DNA of 58,057 bases from an uncultured Bacteroidales bacterium (GTDB lineage Bacteria; Bacteroidota; Bacteroidia; Bacteroidales; FEN-979), in the NCBI GenBank assembly GCA_903916595.1, contig CAIWXI010000162.1:1-58057 (forward strand). Direction: 5' to 3'. Position numbers and translations under genes: made by a program. The notes beneath the pieces were generated by a model. That model did not search any database. It worked only from the letters and a program-made list of their open reading frames with translations, and was not told the DNA's origin. Below are positions 19,533 to 27,368 of the stretch, in pieces; within the stretch, counting starts at the first letter, position 1, and every line of letters begins with the position of its first letter.

Positions 19533-21608
19533 CTACATTCCTGATGCCGGTGGAGCCGGTTCATCGGGTTTACCAGCATTCTTTAATGGTATCTGGATCA
19601 GCACGAAAGCGATGATGGCAATGATCACAAGGCTGATAATGTAGGTCGGGTTATTAAAGAATACGAAATGATCGTAAAGGAAGATCTCGAATGCGGCAAA
19701 AATTGCGATCACCAGACCCATAAGAGCTTCGCCTGCAATCATACCTGAAGCCAGCAGAACCCCCGTGTTTTCAACACGTATCTTCTGTCCTTCATTCAGT
19801 TTACGTTTTTCCGTGAAATAGTCAACCCCGCCTTTGATAAGGCCGCCGGCAAAGATTGCAAAAGTTGTTTCCAGAGGGAGGTACATGCCCACGCTAACGA
19901 GCATCGGGCTGCGGACCTGCATCAGAATGAAAGCTACACCCATAAGCATACCCGAGATGATAAGTGGCCATGCCATAGCGCCTTCTACGATACCCCGCGA
20001 TAGGATAGCCATAAGACCTGCCTGGGGTGCCGAGAGATTACGGCTTCCGAAACCGCCCTGGTAACCCAGGTTCTTACCGCTGGCTATATCACCTTCGTTA
20101 AGGTAAGCAAGTACCACGAACATCACAGCGCCTGCAAGGATAACGCCGATGATATCACCGATCTGCATCCTCCAGGGTGTACCGCCAAGTATATGACCAG
20201 CTTTAAGGTCCTGAAGCATCTCTCCGGCTACAGCAGCAGAAACGCAAACGATGGCGGCAACGCCCAGTACGGTTGCAACGCCAGCATCACCCTGTACGCC
20301 AAGACCAACCAGAATAAGTGCGGTTACGACCAGAGCGGTAAGAGTAAGTCCGCTGATTGGATTGTTGCTCGATCCCATAATGCCAACGAGATAACCCGAT
20401 ACGGCAGCAAAGAAGAAGGCCAGTATGATCATAACGGTAGAAGCAACAACAGCGATCAGTACGTTGGTCTCAAAAATAAAATAGGTGATCGAAAAAGTAA
20501 GAAGGGCAACTGCAACGATACCAACTATAATAGCGCTAAAGCTCAGGTCTTTCTCAGTGCGGGGAGCGGCTTGGCCAGCACCCTGGGCAGCTTTCTTAAC
20601 ATCTGTTATCGATCTGCCGACACCTGTGATAAGACTTTTTCTCATTTTATAGAGAGTAAAGGCTGCACTCACGAGCATGCCTCCGATGGCAATAGGCCGT
20701 ACGATGAATTTCCAGATCTGAAGCATCTGATACGCAGGATCCTGAACTTTTGATAAAGCCTGATCCATCGTCATCGATGCATCTTTACTCATCAGAAAGG
20801 TAGCCCATGTTTGAAAATCGATGGATGGGAGGAGGAAGTACATGATCATGGGAACCATTAGTCCCCAGGCCAGTAAACCGCCGCTGAAGTTGAGAGCGCC
20901 AAGCTTGGGACCGATGATATATCCAACTCCCATATATGCGGGACTAACGCCAGGTGAGCTCAGCATGATGCCGCCTTTTCCCTGGAATATTGTGCCGGAA
21001 ATAACTTGTTTGCCCCAGGGGATGAATTTTTCCCAGAGGTACAGAAAGAACTTGAGTTCACCGAGGATCTTGATCAGTGCACCAAGTGCCATAGCCCAGA
21101 AAAGGAATTTTGACCCGCTTGAACTGCCCTGGCCTGCTTTGTGGATTTCAGCAGCCGCAACCGATTCGGGGAAAGGTAATTCCGCATCTTCAACCATCAC
21201 CCGGCGAAGCAGGGCCACAAACATGATACCCAGTATACCGCCGGCGATCAGGATGAGCGAAGATGTGATGTAATGTCCAAATGTAAAAAAATCAGGCCAT
21301 ATTCCTGAGACAAAGAAAGCGGGCAGGGTGAAAATTGCCCCTGCTGCAACAGATTCACCAATTGAACCAACGGTACGGGTGAAATTCTCTTCGAGGATAG
21401 TCCCCCGCATTAATCGGAGAAGTGCCATTCCAAGTACAGCCGCGGGATAGGTTGCGGCAATGGTCATACCGGCTTTTAGTCCGAGGTAAGCATTTGCTGC
21501 CCCGAGAATAACGGCAAAGAACAGGCCTACGATCAGCGCCCTTACTGTAAATTCCTTCATCTGGGTTTCGGCAGAGACAAAGGGTACATACTTTTTAGCT
21601 TCAGCCAT
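19533..21608 (-). CDS. OPT-family oligopeptide transporter
   Basis: A 691-residue inner-membrane protein with about 15 hydrophobic helices. It begins with MKEFTVRALIVGLFFAVILG and NAYLGLKAGMTIAATYPAAV, the typical opening of bacterial OPT proteins, and includes the PFPESVAAAEIHKAG segment and DLKAGHILGGTPWRMQIG. It probably imports peptides or peptide-like chelators by proton symport. It is the first gene of a pair with the PqqD-like protein. No clear -7 box was seen upstream; the spacer instead carries an atttacg heptamer array. Confidence 0.88.
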   Translation of the reverse strand: MAEAKKYVPFVSAETQMKEFTVRALIVGLFFAVILGAANAYLGLKAGMTIAATYPAAVLGMALLRLMRGTILEENFTRTVGSIGESVAAGAIFTLPAFFVSGIWPDFFTFGHYITSSLILIAGGILGIMFVALLRRVMVEDAELPFPESVAAAEIHKAGQGSSSGSKFLFWAMALGALIKILGELKFFLYLWEKFIPWGKQVISGTIFQGKGGIMLSSPGVSPAYMGVGYIIGPKLGALNFSGGLLAWGLMVPMIMYFLLPSIDFQTWATFLMSKDASMTMDQALSKVQDPAYQMLQIWKFIVRPIAIGGMLVSAAFTLYKMRKSLITGVGRSITDVKKAAQGAGQAAPRTEKDLSFSAIIVGIVAVALLTFSITYFIFETNVLIAVVASTVMIILAFFFAAVSGYLVGIMGSSNNPISGLTLTALVVTALILVGLGVQGDAGVATVLGVAAIVCVSAAVAGEMLQDLKAGHILGGTPWRMQIGDIIGVILAGAVMFVVLAYLNEGDIASGKNLGYQGGFGSRNLSAPQAGLMAILSRGIVEGAMAWPLIISGMLMGVAFILMQVRSPMLVSVGMYLPLETTFAIFAGGLIKGGVDYFTEKRKLNEGQKIRVENTGVLLASGMIAGEALMGLVIAIFAAFEIFLYDHFVFFNNPTYIISLVIIAIIAFVLIQIPLKNAGKPDEPAPPASGM

Positions 21609-21663
21609 AACGGATTTTATTTAATTTTTTGCTAAGTAACGAAAATTCTGCCAACCTAACAAC

Positions 21664-21726
21664 ATTTACGATTTACGATTTACGATTTACGAATAAACCA
21701 TTTGTTTATCTGCCATCTGTCAGATA
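21664..21726. repeat. Heptamer arrays between rsmG and the OPT gene
   Basis: Four perfect atttacg units (21664-21691) are followed after about 15 bp by degenerate units of another family (21707-21726, TATCTG...CAGATA). The second part overlaps the rsmG stop at 21720-21722 and can form a 6-bp hairpin. Confidence 0.85.
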
Positions 21727-22340
21727 AAAAGGTGCAGCAGTTTCTTTGTCTGGAAGTACTCTTCCTGGAAATACTCGGAAAGGGGGAAAACCTTCCATTT
21801 TGCCTTGATGGTAACAAGTTCATCCTCGAAATCACCTCCTTTGAGGTAAAGAAAACCATTTTCCAGGCTATTCTCGCTTTTCTTGCTGATCAGTTTTTTT
21901 AGACCGGAAATGAAGGTTGCTGTATCGGTTACAGCACGCCCAACGATGAAATCGTAAGGTTGTTTCAGGCCTTCATACCTGCAGTTCATCGCATTCGCGT
22001 TATTAAGGCCAATTTCCTTTATTATAGAGTCGGCGACATGAATTTTTTTACCGATAGAATCTACCAGCACGAATTCAGATTCAGGATTCAGAATGGCCAG
22101 AGGAATCCCGGGCAAACCGCCTCCTGTACCTGCATCGAGAATCCAGGTCCCGGGATTAAACTGAATAACTTTTGCGATACCCATGGCATGCAGGATATGT
22201 CTCTCTTCCAAATGTTCTATATCCTTACGGCTGATCACATTGATACGGCTGTTCCATTCAGGGAAAAGCTCAAGCAAACGGGCGAACTGAGCCTGTTGAA
22301 TTTCTGTGAGGTCAGGAAAATATTTTTTTATAAGCTGCAT
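21720..22340 (-). CDS. rsmG: 16S rRNA (guanine-527 N7) methyltransferase RsmG
   Basis: A 206-residue SAM-dependent enzyme that methylates G527 of 16S rRNA. It has the GidB opening LTEIQQAQFARLLELFPEWN, then INVISRKDIEHLEERHILHA, the SAM-binding WILDAGTGGGLPGIPLAI and the late motif IVGRAVTD. The ATG follows directly on the T-tract of a hairpin that looks like the thx terminator, so its expression may depend on read-through. The final residues merge into a degenerate heptamer repeat. Confidence 0.93.
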   Translation of the reverse strand: MQLIKKYFPDLTEIQQAQFARLLELFPEWNSRINVISRKDIEHLEERHILHAMGIAKVIQFNPGTWILDAGTGGGLPGIPLAILNPESEFVLVDSIGKKIHVADSIIKEIGLNNANAMNCRYEGLKQPYDFIVGRAVTDTATFISGLKKLISKKSENSLENGFLYLKGGDFEDELVTIKAKWKVFPLSEYFQEEYFQTKKLLHLFI

Positions 22341-22372
22341 AAAAAAGTCCGGACGCTAAAAAACACCCGGAC
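22341..22372 (-). terminator. Hairpin and T-tract between thx and rsmG
   Basis: GTCCGG and CCGGAC arms (22347-22352, 22367-22372) form a stem, followed on the minus strand by TTTTTT and then immediately the rsmG ATG. It could be a terminator for thx or an attenuator for rsmG. Confidence 0.6.
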
Positions 22373-22419
22373 GAAAGTGTGAAAAATAATTCAGCCGTGA
22401 AATCTGCCTTTGCGCCGGT

Positions 22420-22749
22420 TTATTCTTTCGGAGCCTCAGCCGCAGCTTCGGTGGCAATTTCTCCCTCTTTGGGCTCAGCTTTTTTCTTTGCTTTTACAAC
22501 CTTGGGTTTGCTCTCGCTTTCCTCAGTTTTTTCGGCAGGTTTCTTAGCGGCGGCTTTTTTTGCAGCTTTCTTTTCTTCTAAAGCGATTTCAGCTGCAGTA
22601 GCCTTTACAGTCTCTTCCACTAACTTAACCTTTACCTCTTTTGGTTTAGGAGGCGCAACAATTCCTTTTTTCTTCCTGCGGGGACGACTAACGCCAAATG
22701 AACCAATGACGATCTTTCCTCTTCTTGTTTTTTTATCACCTTTTCCCAT
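22420..22749 (-). CDS. 30S ribosomal protein Thx, with long Lys/Ala/Glu tail
   Basis: The N-terminus MGKGDKKTRRGKIVIGSFGV and SRPRRKKK match the small ribosomal protein Thx found in Thermus and Bacteroidota. Known forms are about 25-60 residues; here about 109 are encoded, because of a low-complexity tail with alternating KKAAKKAAAKK and EE/PK stretches. The tail function is unknown. The ATG at 22749 was preferred to the one at 22755, since homologues begin MGKGD. A -7 box lies at 22778-22785. Confidence 0.85.
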   Translation of the reverse strand: MGKGDKKTRRGKIVIGSFGVSRPRRKKKGIVAPPKPKEVKVKLVEETVKATAAEIALEEKKAAKKAAAKKPAEKTEESESKPKVVKAKKKAEPKEGEIATEAAAEAPKE

Positions 22750-22777
22750 ATTCACTCATTTTAATTTTCTGACCTGG

Positions 22778-22785
22778 CAAAGGTA
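22778..22785 (-). promoter_or_regulatory. Bacteroidota -7 box for thx
   Basis: The minus strand reads TACCTTTG, a full match. Confidence 0.65.
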
Positions 22786-22809
22786 AAAAAAATGATTCAT
22801 TAAACAGGT

Positions 22810-23514
22810 TCATGATGGATTTTTCTTCAGAAAATCACTTATGATGAGGTCGGATTTTTTGATGGAGGCAGCTGCCCAACTAAGAAGGACGTTAGTTTTT
22901 TCCCGTTCATTCAAGCCCCAGGTAACTGAAGAGTTTCTTAACCGGTTTGTGAGGGTTTGAAGTAAAACAGCAGCAGATACACTGATATTCAGACTCTCGG
23001 TAAACCCGAACATGGGAATTTTTACGAACTGGTCGGCCAGGCCGATGGCCTCCGTTGACAGGCCTTCCAACTCGGTGCCGAAGAGTAGAGCGAACCGGCC
23101 ATCGACAGGCAGGGTGTCGGGTGTAAAATCTTTTTTGTGAGGTGTTGTGGCCACAATTCTATACCCTTTTTCTTTAAGGGAGCGGATGCAGCTTTCGGTA
23201 TTTGATGAAGAGTTGTTGTATTTATATAAGGTAAGCCATTTTGCAGAACCCAGCGCTACATCAGGATTCACATCAAATTTATTTTTATTCTCAATGATGT
23301 GCACGTCCTGAAGACCGAAACAATCACAGCTGCGTAGGACGGCGCTGGCATTATGCGGTTGAAAAATGTCTTCAAGAATAATTGTAAGATGGCGAGTTCG
23401 CAAGGAAATGATCTCCGAAAACCGGACTTTCCTTTCATCAGAAACAAACCCGAAGAGATGACCAAGAAGTTTGTTTTTTTTATTCAGATCAAGTTTATCG
23501 ATATCTGTATTCAT
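22810..23514 (-). CDS. trmH: SpoU-family tRNA (guanosine-18 2'-O)-methyltransferase, TrmH-like
   Basis: A 234-residue SPOUT (trefoil-knot) methyltransferase. The three SpoU motifs are present: HNASAVLRSCDCFGLQDVHI (motif 1), FALLFGTELEGLS (motif 2) and SLNISVSAAVLLQTL (motif 3). The N-terminal helix and length fit TrmH, which methylates G18 of the tRNA D-loop, though a role on rRNA cannot be excluded. It has its own -7 box at 23542-23549 and diverges from the TPR protein gene. Confidence 0.88.
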   Translation of the reverse strand: MNTDIDKLDLNKKNKLLGHLFGFVSDERKVRFSEIISLRTRHLTIILEDIFQPHNASAVLRSCDCFGLQDVHIIENKNKFDVNPDVALGSAKWLTLYKYNNSSSNTESCIRSLKEKGYRIVATTPHKKDFTPDTLPVDGRFALLFGTELEGLSTEAIGLADQFVKIPMFGFTESLNISVSAAVLLQTLTNRLRNSSVTWGLNEREKTNVLLSWAAASIKKSDLIISDFLKKNPS

Positions 23515-23541
23515 CCGTTATAACAGCTAAAATATTCAGTC

Positions 23542-23549
23542 CAAAGGTA
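23542..23549 (-). promoter_or_regulatory. Bacteroidota -7 box for trmH
   Basis: The minus strand reads TACCTTTG, 28 bp upstream of the ATG. Confidence 0.6.
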
Positions 23550-23588
23550 AAAAAATGAATCAGTAGTAGGCGGTAAAGGGAAAAAATG

Positions 23589-23596
23589 TACCTTTG
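23589..23596 (+). promoter_or_regulatory. Bacteroidota -7 box for the TPR protein gene
   Basis: TACCTTTG lies just downstream of the upstream in-frame ATG at 23586, so translation must start at 23619 instead. Confidence 0.65.
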
Positions 23597-23618
23597 CAAC
23601 CTCAAAATTTTTAAAAAG

Positions 23619-24326
23619 ATGGCACAAAAGCTTGATAAACAAGTAGACAAGACTGAAGAACGGATTGTTGCGGTAGAGGAAGCATTCGGAAAAACCGAGC
23701 AGTTTATTGAGAAAAACCAGAAGGTGATCCTGATTGTTATCAGTCTCATTATTGTGTTAGTTCTTGGTTTTTTTGGATTTAAAAGATTTTACCTCGCCCC
23801 GAGGGAAAAAGATGCTCAAAGCCAGATGTTCATGGCACAGAAGTACTTTGAACAGGATTCTCTGAAGAAAGCGCTTAACGGAGACGGACAGTTTCTGGGT
23901 TTCCTTTCGATCATTGATGAATACGGCATGACAAAATCGGCCAATCTCTCGCATTATTATGCAGGAATTTGCTATCTGAAACTCGGTAAGTTTGAAGATG
24001 CTATAACGCAGCTTAAAAAATACAGTGGCAGCGATCAGGTCATCGGACCTCTTGCAAAAGGCGCATTAGGCGATGCATATGTAGAGACGAATGAGCTTAA
24101 AAAAGGTGTCGGGTGTTATATCGATGCGGCAGATATGGGAAAAAATGAATTTGTTTCTCCGTATTTTTATATGAAAGCGGCTATGGGTTACACCGAGCTT
24201 TCTGAATTTGATAACGCTCTTAAGATGTATAAAAAGATCAAGGACGATTATCCCCGTTCCAATGAAGGAAGAGATATTGAGAGATATATTTCTTTTGCAG
24301 AGGGGAAGGCAGGAGAAAAGAAATAA
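23619..24326 (+). CDS. Membrane-anchored tetratricopeptide repeat protein
   Basis: A 235-residue protein with a short charged cytoplasmic N-terminus, one transmembrane helix (VILIVISLIIVLVLGFFGF, about residues 35-55) and a periplasmic helical domain with TPR-like units (SHYYAGICYLKLGKFEDAI; YMKAAMGYTELSEFDNALKM). The architecture resembles YfgM/Tol-Pal-associated TPR proteins that act as scaffolds; the specific partner is unknown. The start MAQKLDKQ at 23619 is fixed by the promoter at 23589. A strong hairpin terminator follows. Confidence 0.82.
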   Translation: MAQKLDKQVDKTEERIVAVEEAFGKTEQFIEKNQKVILIVISLIIVLVLGFFGFKRFYLAPREKDAQSQMFMAQKYFEQDSLKKALNGDGQFLGFLSIIDEYGMTKSANLSHYYAGICYLKLGKFEDAITQLKKYSGSDQVIGPLAKGALGDAYVETNELKKGVGCYIDAADMGKNEFVSPYFYMKAAMGYTELSEFDNALKMYKKIKDDYPRSNEGRDIERYISFAEGKAGEKK

Positions 24327-24357
24327 AGCTTTTCATTCCATTATTTTAACTTATTTT

Positions 24358-24381
24358 GCCTGAGAAATCAGGCTTTTTTTT
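24358..24381 (+). terminator. Hairpin terminator after the TPR gene
   Basis: GCCTGA-GAAA-TCAGGC with an 8-T run. The fmt ATG lies only 3 bp beyond the T-run. Confidence 0.85.
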
Positions 24382-24384
24382 ATC

Positions 24385-25341
24385 ATGTATCCTGCATCCC
24401 GCATCATCTTTTACGGCACCCCCGAATTTGCGCTCGAATCTTTAAAAGCTCTTGTTAATGGCGGATATCATGTCGAGTGTGTCGTAACTGCTCCCGACAA
24501 GCCGGCAGGCCGGGGGATGAAGCTAAGGGCTTCAAAAGTCAAGGAATACGCTCTTCAGCAAGGGCTCAGAATATTACAGCCCGAAAAGCTTTCTGATCCC
24601 TCGTTCATTGAGGAGCTCAGACAGCTCAAACCTGATCTGCAGGTAGTAGTAGCTTTCAGGATGATGCCCAGGTCGGTGTGGGCTATGCCACGGCTGGGAA
24701 CATTCAATCTGCATGCCTCCCTGCTGCCTCAATACCGCGGGGCAGCGCCGATCAACTGGGCTGTAATAAACGGAGAAGAAGAAACAGGACTCACTACCTT
24801 TTTTCTTCAGGAGAAGATCGACACGGGGGATATTATTTTCAGTGAAGTCATGAAAATAGGTCCGGATGAAACTGCAGGAGAGCTCCACGACCGGATGAAG
24901 CTGAAAGGGGCGGAACTGTTAGTAAAGACCGTCGAGGCTGTATTTACGGGAGATGTTAATCCTCAACCCCAACCCCTGGTCCCCAATCCCCAATCCCCAT
25001 TAAAGCCCGCCCCCAAGATTTACACCGACACCTGCCGGATTGACTGGAACCGGCCATCGGCAGAGATTTATAATCTGATCAGGGGATTAAGCCCCGTACC
25101 CGCTGCATTTACTGAAATCAGGCTGAAGGATGGCACTACTCCGGTAATGAAAATCTTAAGGGCCGGACTTGAAAGCGGTCAGCCGTCGGCGATGCCTGGA
25201 ACATTCAGCAGCAACGGCAGCACAGTTCTGAAAATATCGGCTTCCGATGGAGATCTTTGTATTTTTGAACTGCAGCTTGCAGGCCGAAAACCCATGAAAA
25301 CAGAGGAGTTTCTGAGAGGATCCGGAAGAAATATTGTCTGA
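24385..25341 (+). CDS. fmt: Methionyl-tRNA formyltransferase
   Basis: A 318-residue enzyme that formylates initiator Met-tRNA. The catalytic domain shows RIIFYGTPEFALESL, FNLHASLLPQYRGAAPINWA (Asn, His) and EKIDTGDI (Asp). The C-terminal domain begins at TCRIDWNRPSAEIYNLIRGL. The linker between them (about residues 193-206, rich in Pro, Gln and Asn) is encoded by six degenerate heptamers in frame. The start lies just after the T-tract of the previous gene's terminator, and I see no perfect -7 box, so its expression route is unclear. Confidence 0.93.
   Translation: MYPASRIIFYGTPEFALESLKALVNGGYHVECVVTAPDKPAGRGMKLRASKVKEYALQQGLRILQPEKLSDPSFIEELRQLKPDLQVVVAFRMMPRSVWAMPRLGTFNLHASLLPQYRGAAPINWAVINGEEETGLTTFFLQEKIDTGDIIFSEVMKIGPDETAGELHDRMKLKGAELLVKTVEAVFTGDVNPQPQPLVPNPQSPLKPAPKIYTDTCRIDWNRPSAEIYNLIRGLSPVPAAFTEIRLKDGTTPVMKILRAGLESGQPSAMPGTFSSNGSTVLKISASDGDLCIFELQLAGRKPMKTEEFLRGSGRNIV
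24961..25002. repeat. Six heptamers (cccaatc family) inside the fmt coding sequence
   Basis: The units are cctcaac, cccaacc, cctggtc, cccaatc, cccaatc and cccatta in strict 7-bp register. The total of 42 bp (14 codons) keeps the frame. The encoded residues form the inter-domain linker of Fmt. Confidence 0.75.
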
Positions 25342-25452
25342 AAACCCCGTTAATGTTACGTTTTCTTGATGGAGTTATTAACAAAAGCTTCATTTTTTCA
25401 ACATTTTCAATGGTTTTGGATAAAAAACTCTTGACAAATTCCACAGAGCCCT

Positions 25453-25460
25453 TATATTTG
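25453..25460 (+). promoter_or_regulatory. Promoter of the HU gene
   Basis: TATATTTG is a full -7 match, with TTGAC at 25431-25435 as a plausible -33 element 17 bp upstream. Confidence 0.7.
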
Positions 25461-25502
25461 CAGGGATTATCAGAATTGAGTATAAATTTAAAACCTTAAA
25501 AA

Positions 25503-25775
25503 ATGAACAAGGCTCAGTTAATCGAAGCAGTTGCAAAAGATGCAAAAATCACCAAAGCTGAAGCTAAAAGAGCACTGGAAGCTGTTATCACTTCCACCAC
25601 CAAAGCTCTTGGCAAAGGCGAAAGAGTTGCTTTAGTTGGATTTGGCTCATTTGCTGTTACTAAGCGTGCTGCCCGTAAAGGCCGTAACCCTCAGAATGGT
25701 AAAGAAATCAAGATCCCTGCAAAAAAAGTTGTAAAATTCAAGGCAGGAGCAGAACTTGTAAAGAAAGTTAAGTAA
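25503..25775 (+). CDS. hup: HU-family nucleoid DNA-binding protein
   Basis: A 90-residue basic protein beginning [20 protein letters not shown], with the HU signature [20 protein letters not shown] (the DNA-bending arm) and a C-terminal [17 protein letters not shown]. It acts as a dimer that bends and compacts DNA. It is monocistronic, with a strong promoter and its own terminator at 25798-25830, consistent with high expression. Confidence 0.96.
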   Translation: MNKAQLIEAVAKDAKITKAEAKRALEAVITSTTKALGKGERVALVGFGSFAVTKRAARKGRNPQNGKEIKIPAKKVVKFKAGAELVKKVK

Positions 25776-25797
25776 ACAGCCTAAGCAATTACTTCAC

Positions 25798-25830
25798 AAA
25801 AAAGCCACCTCGTCAAGGGTGGTTTTTTTT
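25798..25830 (+). terminator. Hairpin terminator after the HU gene
   Basis: An A-rich lead, CCACC (25805-25809) pairing with GGTGG (25818-25822), then eight T. Confidence 0.85.
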
Positions 25831-25895
25831 ATATATACATTTGTTTTAAAGAATGTATTACTTTTATTTTGTAAACAACAATTAAAATTAACCTT

Positions 25896-26513
25896 ATGAA
25901 AAGAATCCTACTCATTTTTGCCCTCGCCATGTTAGCAACCCAGCTGTCGTACGGGCAATTCGCACTTGGTTTAAAAATCGGATATAATGCAAACAAGCTG
26001 TCGACCAATCTCGACACAGTAAAATCTCAATTCAACAGCGGGTTTAATGTCGGCATATTTGCACACATCGGGAAACGTTTATATGTAGCTCCCGAATTGC
26101 TATATACCATGAGCGGACAGGTATTTACCGCATCTGGCAATGTTTCCACGAATGGCTGGAAACAAAAAATTTCAATGGGAAGCCTTGACATCCCTGTGAT
26201 GGTGGGGTTTAAAATCATTCATTCAGATTTTATCACCTGGAGAATTGAAGTTGGGCCGGAAGTTTCATTTCTTGTGAACTCGAAAGTTACGAATCTGAAT
26301 GATTTTACAGGTCCTATTCAATCAGCTGACCTCAGCAAAGCCAACTGGTACGTTTTAGGGGGTACAGGGATAGACATCCTGTTCCTGAGTCTTGATATCC
26401 GTTATTCATACGGGTTAAATCAGTTGCTTAAGGATGCCCAGAACTGGCAGTTTAATTCAAAGAACCAGTTGTTCATGGTTTCTCTGGGGTTCCGCATATT
26501 CGGATCGAAGTAA
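25896..26513 (+). CDS. Outer-membrane beta-barrel protein (OMP_b-brl_2 type)
   Basis: A 205-residue protein with a signal peptide (KRILLIFALAMLATQLSYGQ) and about eight amphipathic beta strands (FALGLKIGYNANKLS at the start, LFMVSLGFRIFGSK at the end, a typical barrel C-terminus). This is the common small porin-like family of Bacteroidota, of unknown specific function. The upstream TTATTTTG at about 25866-25873 is one base off the -7 consensus. A perfect heptamer-derived hairpin follows the stop and separates it from the convergent mpg gene. Confidence 0.83.
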   Translation: MKRILLIFALAMLATQLSYGQFALGLKIGYNANKLSTNLDTVKSQFNSGFNVGIFAHIGKRLYVAPELLYTMSGQVFTASGNVSTNGWKQKISMGSLDIPVMVGFKIIHSDFITWRIEVGPEVSFLVNSKVTNLNDFTGPIQSADLSKANWYVLGGTGIDILFLSLDIRYSYGLNQLLKDAQNWQFNSKNQLFMVSLGFRIFGSK

Positions 26514-26557
26514 GAAGAGATATCAGATATCAGAAATCAGATATCTGATATCTCTTC
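26514..26557. repeat. Heptamer array forming a perfect 17-bp hairpin between two convergent genes
   Basis: Five heptamers (gatatca, gatatca, gaaatca, gatatct, gatatct; 26519-26553) reverse orientation in the middle. With their flanks they give arms 26514-26530 and 26541-26557 that are perfectly complementary, with a 10-nt loop. The right arm encodes the last residues of the minus-strand mpg gene and its TGA lies in the loop. It may act as a bidirectional terminator. Confidence 0.85.
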
Positions 26558-27151
26558 ATAAAGCTCCGTCCGGAATCTGTAAGGGAGGGCAGCGTCTTCT
26601 CCGGCGTATTCCACCCCAATACGAGGAAGAGCGGCAATCGCAGCATCAGCAACTATAATACCACGGTCCTCGATCCAGATACCATCCTGGCGGGGACCGG
26701 GCTTTTTAAGCAGGCTCATTCCCGAATGCGAAAAATGTATTCCAAGCAGCTTCGCAGCTTTTCCTGGACCATCGCCAATTCCTTTTACAAGCCTTGGTTT
26801 TCCTGCCCTTTTCAGCATGTCCACACTGTTTTCGAGGGGCTTGATCGCCCTTATCAGTACGGCGTGAGGTATACCATCAATATTGGTCACCACGTTGAAC
26901 AGGGAATGCATGCCATAACAAAGGTAAACGTAAGCAGCACCGCCATCCCGGTACATGATTTCTGTCCTGGCAGTCCGCCTTCCGCCGAAGGCATGAGAAG
27001 CTTTATCGATCACCCCGTTGTAAGCTTCAGTTTCGTAAATGACTGCGGATGTGGTGATCCCGTTGAACCGGCTTACAAGGACTTTGCCGATAAGCTCACG
27101 GGCAATGAGAACCACATCAATTCGCGAATAAAAGGAGTAGGGGAGGATCAT
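26537..27151 (-). CDS. mpg: 3-methyladenine DNA glycosylase (AAG/MPG type)
   Basis: A 204-residue base-excision repair enzyme removing alkylated purines. Family features are ARELIGKVLVSR, VIYETEAYNGVIDKASHAFGG (with the catalytic Glu), RTARTEIMYRDGGAAYVYLC and YGMHSLFNVV, and GDGPGKAAKLLGI. The length is normal for bacterial AAG. The last residues (Glu-Glu-Ile-Ser-Asp-Ile) are read from a heptamer hairpin. A GTACGAT array lies immediately upstream, replacing the usual promoter spacer; the nearest -7-like sequence (GACCTTTG on the minus strand, 27156-27163) has one mismatch and sits very close to the ATG. Confidence 0.92.
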   Translation of the reverse strand: MILPYSFYSRIDVVLIARELIGKVLVSRFNGITTSAVIYETEAYNGVIDKASHAFGGRRTARTEIMYRDGGAAYVYLCYGMHSLFNVVTNIDGIPHAVLIRAIKPLENSVDMLKRAGKPRLVKGIGDGPGKAAKLLGIHFSHSGMSLLKKPGPRQDGIWIEDRGIIVADAAIAALPRIGVEYAGEDAALPYRFRTELYEEISDI

Positions 27152-27170
27152 GAGGCAAAGGTCGGGAAAA

Positions 27171-27312
27171 ATGTACGATGTACGATGTACGATGTACGAT
27201 GTACGATGTACGATGTACGATGTACGATGTACGATGTACGATGTACGATGTACGATGTACGATGTACGATTAAAGTTGCGAAATATCTGCCATCTGCAAT
27301 CTGCTATCCGTA
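27171..27312. repeat. GTACGAT heptamer array (about 14 copies) plus a second heptamer family
   Basis: 27171-27270 is an uninterrupted atgtacg array of about 14 identical units. After a 14-bp gap, 27285-27312 carries atctgcc, atctgca, atctgct and atccgta. The arrays fill the divergent space between mpg and the methyltransferase, stopping 15 bp before the latter's -7 box. Confidence 0.95.
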
Positions 27313-27327
27313 ATTAAAAAAAAACAA

Positions 27328-27335
27328 TAATTTTG
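27328..27335 (+). promoter_or_regulatory. Bacteroidota -7 box for the SAM methyltransferase gene
   Basis: TAATTTTG, a full match, 33 bp before the GTG start. Confidence 0.55.
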
Positions 27336-27368
27336 CAATTAATATAATTTCCGCAAAACATAACGCCT

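Noticed and set aside
27171-27270. CRISPR array.
   Set aside because: Units are 7 bp with no spacers, and no cas genes are in the window.
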